Origin: Sphingopyxis sp.
Lineage (GTDB): Bacteria; Pseudomonadota; Alphaproteobacteria; Sphingomonadales; Sphingomonadaceae
Reading direction: 5' to 3'
DNA: 5,714 bases
NCBI GenBank assembly: GCA_013911715.1
Contig: JACEST010000134.1
Coordinates: 1-5,714, forward strand
Part shown: positions 1 through 5,099 of the stretch, in pieces
How the letters are laid out: each line of letters opens with the position of its first letter
Position numbering within the stretch: position 1 is the stretch's first letter
The notes under the pieces: generated by a model
Database searches by the model: none
What the model was told of the DNA's origin: nothing
The model's input: only the letters and a program-made list of their open reading frames with translations
Position numbers and translations under genes: made by a program

Positions 1-102
1 GTTGCGGCTGACACCGCCCAATTCGTCGGCGATCTGGCTGGCGGTCAAACCCTTTTCCCACATGGTGCGCAAATGTTCGATGCGCTCGTCGGTCCATGAC
101 AT
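1..102 (-). CDS. gcrA: GcrA cell cycle regulator, N-terminal part (partial, runs off left edge)
   Basis: The reverse strand from 102 reads MSWTDERIEHLRTMWEKG and continues to a helix-turn-helix segment with ASQIADELGGVSRN, the hallmark N-terminus of GcrA. GcrA is an alphaproteobacterial transcription factor. In Caulobacter it binds sigma70-RNA polymerase and activates promoters carrying CcrM-methylated GANTC sites, controlling cell-cycle and division genes. Only 34 codons are inside the window; the rest of the DNA-binding domain and the C-terminal sigma-interacting domain lie to the left. The ATG at 102-100 is preceded by AGGA about 10 nt upstream, and the family normally begins MSWT, so the start is secure. 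A second in-frame ATG does not compete. The gene is divergent from the ABC permease, with 98 bp between start codons. I saw no GANTC site in that gap. Confidence 0.93.
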   Translation of the reverse strand, partial: MSWTDERIEHLRTMWEKGLTASQIADELGGVSRN

Positions 103-200
103 GTTTGCGAAATTCCTGTTCATATGCGGCCTCGGCCAGTCCGCCCGGCGGGCACAGCATGGCTTGCGGCCACGGCAGCGACGCGATAGGCGAGCTTGGC

Positions 201-1067
201 ATGAACGACCAGCCCAATTTTTCTACTCCTGCCGCCGCAGAATCGCGCGCGGCCTTTCCGGAACCTGGGGTTCCGCAAATCCGCACGATCAACGGTGCCG
301 GAATGTATGCCCTCTATGTCAAGGAGGTGCGCCGCTTTTTCAAGGTCCAGTTGCAAACCATCTGGGCCCCGGCAATTACGACTTTGTTATTCCTGATCAT
401 TTTTTCGGTCGCGTTGGGCAGTGCCAAGGGCCGCGTGCTCGGTGTGCCTTATGCCGACTTCCTTGCACCCGGGCTGATCGTCATGGCGATGTTGCAAAAC
501 AGTTTTGCCAACGCCAGTTTTTCGCTGCTCGTTGGCAAAATTCAGGGGACCATCGTCGATTATCTGATGCCGCCGCTGGGGCTTGGCGAGCTGATGCTTG
601 CGATGGTCGGCGCGGCAGTGACGCGCGCGCTGCTCGTTGGCAGCGCATTGTGGTTGGTGATGTCAATTTATCCGAGCGTAAATGTCTGGCCTCAGCAACT
701 CTGGGCGGTGCTGCTGTTCGGCTTGCTCGGTGCCGCGATGCTGGGCTTTTTCGGGCTGATCGCATCGATCTGGGCCGAAAAATTCGACCATGCCGCCGCG
801 ATTACCAATTTTGTGGTTGCACCCCTCGCGCTGCTGTCGGGCACTTTCTACGCGGTCGATCGATTGTCGCCATGGGTTCAGGCGATCAGCCACGCCAATC
901 CTTTTTACTATGTCATCATGGGTTTCCGATATGGTTTCATTGGGGCGACCGACTCGACCCTCGCCAACCCGATTGCGACGGCGATCGCCGTGCTGGTGGC
1001 TATGAACCTCGTGCTCGGGTTTACTGGCTATCGCCTGCTCGCAAGCGGGTGGAAGTTGAAGCCTTAG
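201..1067 (+). CDS. ABC-2 type transporter permease (YadH-like)
   Basis: This is an inner-membrane permease of the ABC-2 family, 288 aa from ATG 201. After a non-conserved Pro/Ala-rich N-terminus (about residues 1-34) comes the family block with LYVKEVRRFFKVQ (38-50) and TIWAPAITTLLFLIIF, then PYADFLAPGLIVMAMLQNSF (83-102), IQGTIVDYLMPPL (114-126), IWAEKFDHAAAITNFVVAPL (190-209), LLSGTFYAVDRL and NPFYYVIMGFRYGFIG. About six membrane segments are visible near 57-74, 87-110, 133-155, 167-190, 199-217 and 258-280. Such permeases dimerise and need a separate ATPase to export lipids, polysaccharides or drugs; the substrate cannot be read from the sequence. The start at 201 has AGG and GAG 6-12 nt upstream. 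ATG 303, just before the conserved block, is a plausible alternative. Codons upstream of 201 in the same frame show no conservation and probably are not translated. No ATPase gene adjoins it. Confidence 0.9.
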   Translation: MNDQPNFSTPAAAESRAAFPEPGVPQIRTINGAGMYALYVKEVRRFFKVQLQTIWAPAITTLLFLIIFSVALGSAKGRVLGVPYADFLAPGLIVMAMLQNSFANASFSLLVGKIQGTIVDYLMPPLGLGELMLAMVGAAVTRALLVGSALWLVMSIYPSVNVWPQQLWAVLLFGLLGAAMLGFFGLIASIWAEKFDHAAAITNFVVAPLALLSGTFYAVDRLSPWVQAISHANPFYYVIMGFRYGFIGATDSTLANPIATAIAVLVAMNLVLGFTGYRLLASGWKLKP

Positions 1068-1076
1068 AGAAATATC

Positions 1077-1155
1077 CGTCGCCCCTGCGCAGGCAGGGGT
1101 CTTTGGCAGATATGAGCACTGCAAACCTCAGGCCCCTGCCTGCGCAGGGGCGACG
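1077..1155. repeat. REPIN-like inverted repeat pair, family A (between convergent genes)
   Basis: Two 23-nt arms, 1077-1099 and 1133-1155, are perfect reverse complements. Each arm contains the 10-bp perfect palindrome CCTGCGCAGG (1084-1093 and 1139-1148) flanked by C- and G-runs. The 33-nt spacer adds an inner stem (1102-1109 with 1119-1125, one bulge). The whole element can fold as one long hairpin, or as two small ones. This is the layout of a REPIN, a doublet of REP palindromes usually spread by a RAYT (TnpA_REP) transposase encoded elsewhere in the genome. It lies 9 bp after the permease stop and 7 bp before the hspQ stop, so it could act as a bidirectional transcript end, although there is no T-run typical of an intrinsic terminator. 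Confidence 0.8.
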
Positions 1156-1162
1156 CCTGAAT

Positions 1163-1546
1163 TCAATGCTTCAGCCGGGTCCTCAAGGCATAGCGGCCAT
1201 CTTTCATGCCTTCGAACATTTCGCCAATCTGTGGGTGGTCGACCGGCCCTGCTGACCCGTCGGACACCAGATTCTGCTGGCTGACATAGGCAATATAGCT
1301 GCTGTCGTCATTTTCGGCGAGCAGGTGGTAAAAGGGCTGGTCCTTGGCCGGGCGTATCGTTTCGGGGATCGCCTGATACCATTCTTCGCTGTTGGCAAAG
1401 ACCGGGTCGACGTCGAAAATCACGCCGCGAAAGCCGAACAGGCGGTGGCGAACAATCTCGCCCGGGGCAAAGCGCGCGCTTTCGATCAGCGGCGTCGGGG
1501 ATTTGATATTACGGCTGCCCGTGTCGGGACCAGTGGATTGCGTCAT
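1163..1546 (-). CDS. hspQ: Heat shock protein HspQ (YccV-like, hemimethylated-DNA-binding domain)
   Basis: The 127-aa product carries the complete HspQ/YccV domain: APGEIVRHRLFGFRGVIFDV (27-46), DPVFANSEEWYQAIPETI (47-64), KDQPFYHLLAENDDSSYIAY (68-87), then VSQQNL and HPQIGEMF. In E. coli HspQ is a small cytoplasmic heat-shock protein that binds hemimethylated oriC DNA, affects DnaA level, and acts as an enhancer and substrate of Lon protease; the role here is by analogy. The protein is about 20 residues longer than E. coli HspQ because of a polar N-terminal stretch (residues 1-25) that looks disordered. No internal ATG/GTG lies closer to the domain, so the ATG at 1546 is kept. Its ribosome site is poor: a GGGGAG lies about 14 nt upstream. 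It converges on the ABC permease, with the REPIN between them. Confidence 0.92.
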   Translation of the reverse strand: MTQSTGPDTGSRNIKSPTPLIESARFAPGEIVRHRLFGFRGVIFDVDPVFANSEEWYQAIPETIRPAKDQPFYHLLAENDDSSYIAYVSQQNLVSDGSAGPVDHPQIGEMFEGMKDGRYALRTRLKH

Positions 1547-1698
1547 GGCGCCAATCTATGCTCCCCAAATGCTTTTGCAAGGGCTGTGCGGCAGAGCGGG
1601 CAAAGGCTTGGCAAGGCCAAGTTGTTTCGCTAAGGGCCTGCGCTCGACTGGCTCCGACCCCTGCGGGTTCGGGCGGCATGTTCCAACGGAACCCTCAC

Positions 1699-1788
<90 letters not shown>

Positions 1789-1794
1789 TTGACG

Positions 1795-2397
1795 CTATCT
1801 GAAGCTGTCCAGCGCCAACCTGCTGCGCTGGGCGACGGTTAACAGACAGAGCGCCGCATAGGCATAGGCGATCAGTGTAAACTGCGCTGGCATCACACAC
1901 ATCAGCACAAACACAGCGATCGTCTCGGCACCCTCGGCGATGCCGGTTGAGTAGAAAAAGCTTTTCTTGCCATGCGCGCTGGTTTCCAGGCCGCGCTTGG
2001 CGGCAATTGCGGCAAAGGCCAGAAAGCTGACGCCAGTGATAGTGAAACTGGCAATCAAGATTGCGGCGGGCAGGGCGTTGGCGGGCTCGGCGAAGGCAAA
2101 GCCAATCGGCACTGCCACATAAAAGGCAAAATCGCACAGGCTGTCGAGATAGCCGCCAAAGTCGCTGGGGCCACGCACGCGGGCGACCGCTCCGTCGAGC
2201 CCGTCGAGGATGCGATTTACCAATATCAGCGCCAACGCGGCACCATAGGCGCGCTGCGACACGGCTCCGGCGGCGGCGAGGCCAAACAGCAGGCCGAATA
2301 TTGTCAACGCATTGGCGCTCACTCCGCGCGCCGCCAACCAGTGCCCTGCGGCATTGAGCGGCGGATCAATCAGCGGGCGGAGGCGGGCGTCGAACAT
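1795..2397 (-). CDS. CDP-alcohol phosphatidyltransferase family protein (YnjF-like)
   Basis: This 200-aa inner-membrane enzyme transfers a phosphatidyl group from CDP-diacylglycerol (or a related CDP-lipid) to an alcohol acceptor. The signature DGLDGAVAR (65-73), then G81, D85 and D89, gives D-x2-DG-x2-AR-x7-G-x3-D-x3-D, the metal- and CDP-binding aspartates. The spacing after AR is one residue shorter than the x8 form usually quoted. From memory E. coli YnjF shares this, as well as the later KSFFYSTGIAEGAETI segment (145-160) and a similar MLD-type N-terminus, so I place the protein in the YnjF subgroup rather than PgsA or PssA. About five to six hydrophobic segments are visible. The acceptor alcohol is unknown. 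The start at 2397 matches the YnjF start but has no convincing Shine-Dalgarno site: a REPIN-like repeat ends 10 nt upstream. It follows the CNT transporter on the same strand, with 122 bp between stop and start, and may depend on read-through. Confidence 0.9.
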   Translation of the reverse strand: MFDARLRPLIDPPLNAAGHWLAARGVSANALTIFGLLFGLAAAGAVSQRAYGAALALILVNRILDGLDGAVARVRGPSDFGGYLDSLCDFAFYVAVPIGFAFAEPANALPAAILIASFTITGVSFLAFAAIAAKRGLETSAHGKKSFFYSTGIAEGAETIAVFVLMCVMPAQFTLIAYAYAALCLLTVAQRSRLALDSFR

Positions 2398-2407
2398 GGG
2401 TTATCTT

Positions 2408-2488
2408 ATGTCTTTCCCGCAAAAGCGGGAACCCAGAGTGGCGTGAGCGCTACCCAGTCCTAGATCCCCGCTTTCGCGGGGAAGACAT
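2408..2488. repeat. REPIN-like inverted repeat pair, family B (between transporter and phosphatidyltransferase)
   Basis: Arms 2408-2436 and 2460-2488 are imperfect reverse complements, with 5 differences in 29 positions. Each arm is itself a small palindrome: TTCCCGC-AAAA-GCGGGAA (2414-2431) and TCCCCGC-TTTC-GCGGGGA (2465-2482). The 23-nt spacer holds a further short stem (GTGGCG with CGCTAC, one mismatch). The core, which in one frame translates as FPAKAGTQ, is a sequence I know as a common dispersed intergenic repeat in proteobacterial genomes, including sphingomonads. The core differs from that of the element at 1077-1155, so this is a separate REP family. It occupies two-thirds of the intergenic gap and ends 10 nt upstream of the phosphatidyltransferase start codon. 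Confidence 0.8.
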
Positions 2489-2519
2489 TGGATTTCAATC
2501 GATTCCAACACCTTAATCC

Positions 2520-3788
2520 TCACAACGGCGTCACCAGGCCGACCATCGCCGCAGTCATGGCCGACGCCGCGTTGCCCGCGATCCAGCTTTTGACGCCCAA
2601 CGCGGCAACTTCGGCACGGCGTTCGGGGCAGAGCGTGCCGATAGTCGATACCAGCAGGCCCACGCTCGCCAGATTGGCGACGCCGCACAGGGCATAGGTC
2701 GTAATCAGCAGCGCGCGGCCATCGAGCGTGCCAACGGGCAGCGCAACAAGGTCGAGATAGGCGACATATTCGTTGAGGATGGCCTTTGTCCCCATCAGCG
2801 CGCCCGCGGCTGGAGCCTGATCCCACGGCACCCCCAGCGCCCACATCAGCGGTGCGAGCAGCCATCCGAACGCGCGGCGCAGTGTCAGCGGCGCACCATC
2901 GACGATCGGCAGCAACGCCAACAGCTGGTCGACCAGATTGACGAGCGCGAACACCACGATAATCACGCCAATGACCGCCAGGAACAGCTGCACCCCGTCG
3001 GAAGTGCCGCGCACGACGGCATCGATGCTGCCGGTGTAGCGCGGATCATCGGGCGTTTCCGCTGCAACGGCCTCGCTCGGCGCGCCGGGGACTATCAATC
3101 GCGCAATCAATATGGCGGCGGGCAGCGAGATCAGCGACGCCGCGATCATATGGCCCACGGCATCGGGCAGGATCTTGCTCAATGTCGTTGCATACAGCAC
3201 CAATATGGCTCCCGATATGGTCGCCATGATCAGGACCATGGCGGCAAACAGGTCGGCGCGCGACATGCGGGCAAGCGCCCCGCGCAGCACGAGCGGCGTT
3301 TCTACCACGCCCAGAAACAGGGTCGCGCCGCCCGCCAGCCCGACCTGCCCGCTGACGCCCAGCATGCGGCGCAGCGCCCAGTCAATCCCCGCAATCGCGC
3401 GGCGCAAGACACCCCAATGCCATAGCAGCGCCGAAATCGCCGAAAAGACGATGATCAGCGGCAAAATCTGAAAGGCGATGATCAGTGGCGGCTGCGTCCC
3501 TTGCGGCAGCGCAAAGGGCAGGGGCGCGCCGCCCAGATAGCCGAACATATAGCTTGATCCGACCAATGTCGCCCGTTCGATCGCGCTGACTGCATGGTTG
3601 GCCAATGTCACCGCATCCCAGATCAGCGGCACGCGCACGATCAGCAGTGCAAGCAGCAATTGCGCGAGCAGCGCGGTGGCGATCCAGCGCCAGCCGGGCC
3701 ACTCCCCCCGCGCCTCGCTGATGCCCCGACAGAGCAGCAATATCAGCGCGATCCCAGTCAGCCCCTGCAATTGCGCCGCCACTGCCAT
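2520..3788 (-). CDS. Concentrative nucleoside transporter (CNT/NupC family) with altered base-site motif
   Basis: The 422-aa inner-membrane symporter is expected to import nucleosides using an H+ or Na+ gradient. Family blocks in order are YMFGYLGGAPLPFA (80-93), IIAFQILPLIIVFSAISALL (103-122), GVVETPLVLRGALARMSRAD (160-179), MATISGAILVLYA (188-200), LMGTKAILNEYVAYLDL (331-347), TYALCGVANLASVGL (364-378), GTLCPERR (384-391) and GVKSWIAGNAASAMTAAMVG (398-417). By alignment to Vibrio CNT from memory, E163, E340, N372 and S375 match the conserved E156, E332, N368 and S371, while V161-V162 replace the base-contacting Gln-Thr. N-terminal helices and two re-entrant hairpins fit the fold. The ATG at 3788 has AGGGG about 7 nt upstream. 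The reading frame stays open to 4019 but passes through a tRNA gene, so the longer start is rejected. The gene sits 63 bp downstream of tRNA-Ser(UGA) on the same strand and upstream of the phosphatidyltransferase. Confidence 0.9.
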   Translation of the reverse strand: MAVAAQLQGLTGIALILLLCRGISEARGEWPGWRWIATALLAQLLLALLIVRVPLIWDAVTLANHAVSAIERATLVGSSYMFGYLGGAPLPFALPQGTQPPLIIAFQILPLIIVFSAISALLWHWGVLRRAIAGIDWALRRMLGVSGQVGLAGGATLFLGVVETPLVLRGALARMSRADLFAAMVLIMATISGAILVLYATTLSKILPDAVGHMIAASLISLPAAILIARLIVPGAPSEAVAAETPDDPRYTGSIDAVVRGTSDGVQLFLAVIGVIIVVFALVNLVDQLLALLPIVDGAPLTLRRAFGWLLAPLMWALGVPWDQAPAAGALMGTKAILNEYVAYLDLVALPVGTLDGRALLITTYALCGVANLASVGLLVSTIGTLCPERRAEVAALGVKSWIAGNAASAMTAAMVGLVTPL

Positions 3789-3851
3789 ATCGGACCCCTG
3801 CTGCCTGGCGCTAGCGGCGGCACTACAGCCATAGGCTAACCGCGGTTGATG

Positions 3852-3941
3852 TGGCGGACAGGGTGGGATTCGAACCCACGGTGAGCTTGCACCCACGGCG
3901 GTTTTCAAGACCGCTGCCTTAAACCACTCGGCCACCTGTCC
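3852..3941 (-). tRNA. tRNA-Ser (anticodon UGA)
   Basis: Read on the minus strand, this is a 90-nt class II tRNA. The acceptor GGACAGG (rc of 3935-3941) pairs with CCTGTCC (rc of 3856-3862), with discriminator G and encoded CCA (rc of 3852-3854). The anticodon stem GCGGT/ACCGC encloses the loop CTTGAAA, giving anticodon TGA, which reads UCA and probably UCG and UCU/UCC depending on wobble modification. The long variable arm and T arm are nearly identical to those of the tRNA-Ser(CGA) at 1699-1788, which lies in inverted orientation. The CNT transporter starts 63 bp downstream on the same strand, with no obvious terminator between them. Confidence 0.97.
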
Positions 3942-3950
3942 TTCTTTTCG

Positions 3951-3978
3951 CGCATAGCGCCGTGAACGGCGGCGACAA
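3951..3978 (-). promoter_or_regulatory. Candidate sigma70-type promoter of tRNA-Ser(UGA)
   Basis: On the minus strand a -35-like TTGTCG (rc of 3973-3978) is separated by 16 bp from a -10-like TATGCG (rc of 3951-3956). The tRNA 5' end at 3941 follows about 9 nt after the -10, which would give a very short leader for RNase P. The spacer contains the small hairpin GCCG-TGAA-CGGC. The match is by eye only; the same stretch also lies upstream of the divergent lytic transglycosylase gene. Confidence 0.4.
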
Positions 3979-4000
3979 GCGAAAATGCGGGCTGGCCAAG

Positions 4001-4021
4001 CTTTGCCGCTTCGTGGCAAAG
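4001..4021 (+). promoter_or_regulatory. Stem-loop immediately upstream of the lytic transglycosylase start
   Basis: CTTTGCC (4001-4007) and GGCAAAG (4015-4021) form a perfect 7-bp stem with the 7-nt loop GCTTCGT. The structure ends 7 nt before the ATG at 4029, where the ribosome site should be, and no good Shine-Dalgarno sequence is seen outside it. If transcribed, it could limit initiation; it may equally be chance or an operator-like dyad in the DNA. No T-run follows, so it is not an intrinsic terminator. Confidence 0.35.
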
Positions 4022-4028
4022 ATACGCA

Positions 4029-5099
4029 ATGTCCATTGTAACGCTTTTATCCCCATCGCGGCGGTGGCCGACCCTGCTGGCCAGCGCCATGCTGCTGTTC
4101 GGTCTGTCAGGCACGGCAGCGCAGAGCGTGACGCAGGACCGCGACAGCGATTTCAGCGCTTATGTCCAGTCGCTCTGGCCCAAGGCAGCGGCAAAGGGCG
4201 TGTCGCGCGCCACCTTTGACCGGATGGTCAGCGGCCTTGCCTTTAATCCGCGCGTCATCGCGCTTGACCGTGACAATCTGTCGAGCGGCGCTATCGCCAC
4301 ATCGCCAATCCCGGCCTTCGCGCCCTATCGCGCGCGCCATGTCGATGCCGCGCGGATCAACGGCGGGCGCGACGCCAAGGCGCGGCTGAAGCCGCTATTG
4401 GCGCGGATTGAGCGCGAAACCGGCGTGCCTGCACCGATCATGATCGCCATTTACGGCCATGAAACCGCCTATGGCAAAGTCACCGGCAGCTTTGATTTGC
4501 CGCAGGCGCTCGCCACGCTCGCCTATGATGGCCGCCGCCGCAGCCTGTTCGAGCCCGAACTGATTGCGACAATGCAGATGGTAGAGCGCGGCGTCCCGCG
4601 CAGTGTGTTGACCGGCAGTTGGGCGGGCGCGTTCGGCTATCCGCAATTCCTGCCTTCGGTTTATCTGCGCGTCGCGCGCGACGGCGATGGCGACGGGCAG
4701 GCGCGGATCTGGGCGAGCGAGGCCGACGCCATTGCCTCGATCGGCTGGTATCTGCACCAGGCGGGCTGGCGGCGCGGCGAGCCATGGGGGGTGGCAGTGC
4801 GCGTGCCCGACAGCTTTGTCCGCGCCAGCCGCGCCAGCAAGTTACAGCCCAGCCGCTGCCCGCGCGTCTTTGCCCGCCACAGCCGCTGGCAAACGATGGC
4901 CGAATGGCGCCGCGCCGGGATGATCAGCCAAAGCGGCAATTGGCCTGCGGACAATGTTCAGGCGGTGCTGCTCGAACCCGACGGGCCAGGTAAGACGGCC
5001 TATCTGCTGACCGGCAATTACCGCGCGATCCTCGATTATAATTGTTCGAATTTTTATGCGCTGTCGGTAGGACTGCTCGCCGATGAAATTATTCGTTAG
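4029..5099 (+). CDS. mltB: Lytic murein transglycosylase, MltB family (GH103)
   Basis: This 356-aa secreted enzyme cleaves the MurNAc-GlcNAc bond of peptidoglycan to leave 1,6-anhydroMurNAc ends. A Sec-type signal peptide is visible: RR at 11-12, a hydrophobic core TLLASAMLLFGLSG (15-28), and probable cleavage around residues 30-32 (GTAAQ). There is no lipobox cysteine, so unlike E. coli MltB it is likely soluble in the periplasm, resembling SltB types. The catalytic Glu is E145 in IYGHETAYGK (141-150), matching the GxETxxG motif of MltB. Further family blocks are SWAGAFGYPQFLPSVYLRVA (197-216), the acidic DGDGDGQARIW (218-228) and IASIGWYLHQAGW (235-247). C277 and C339 could form a disulfide. 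Length is close to the 361 aa of E. coli MltB. The last 17 bp overlap the start of the rlpA-type gene, so the two are almost certainly co-transcribed and translationally linked. Confidence 0.92.
   Translation: MSIVTLLSPSRRWPTLLASAMLLFGLSGTAAQSVTQDRDSDFSAYVQSLWPKAAAKGVSRATFDRMVSGLAFNPRVIALDRDNLSSGAIATSPIPAFAPYRARHVDAARINGGRDAKARLKPLLARIERETGVPAPIMIAIYGHETAYGKVTGSFDLPQALATLAYDGRRRSLFEPELIATMQMVERGVPRSVLTGSWAGAFGYPQFLPSVYLRVARDGDGDGQARIWASEADAIASIGWYLHQAGWRRGEPWGVAVRVPDSFVRASRASKLQPSRCPRVFARHSRWQTMAEWRRAGMISQSGNWPADNVQAVLLEPDGPGKTAYLLTGNYRAILDYNCSNFYALSVGLLADEIIR

Noticed and set aside
103..200. CtrA box or GANTC methylation site in the gcrA-permease divergent gap
   Set aside because: I found neither a TTAA-N7-TTAA-like pair nor a GANTC in the gap. 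The nearest GAATC (240-244) is inside the permease coding region.
2..1255. Long open frame on the plus strand
   Set aside because: Its product is Arg/Cys-rich with no recognisable domain and runs through gcrA (opposite strand), the permease and the repeat. It is a shadow of high GC content.
1607..1626. Hairpin CTTGG-CAAGG-CCAAG followed by a T-containing stretch, as a terminator or tRNA promoter element
   Set aside because: The stem is only 5 bp and the T-run is interrupted; the -35-like TTGGCA inside it has no good -10 partner. Too weak to annotate.
3382..3702. Other overlapping open frames inside the transporter, transglycosylase and permease genes on both strands
   Set aside because: All are off-frame readings of genes with clear family motifs; none has its own ribosome site and recognisable domain.
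3789..4019. N-terminal extension of the transporter frame on the minus strand, including the peptide AEWFKAAVLKTAVGASSPWV
   Set aside because: This segment is the translation of the tRNA-Ser(UGA) gene and its leader. The real start at 3788 has a ribosome site and matches the family N-terminus.
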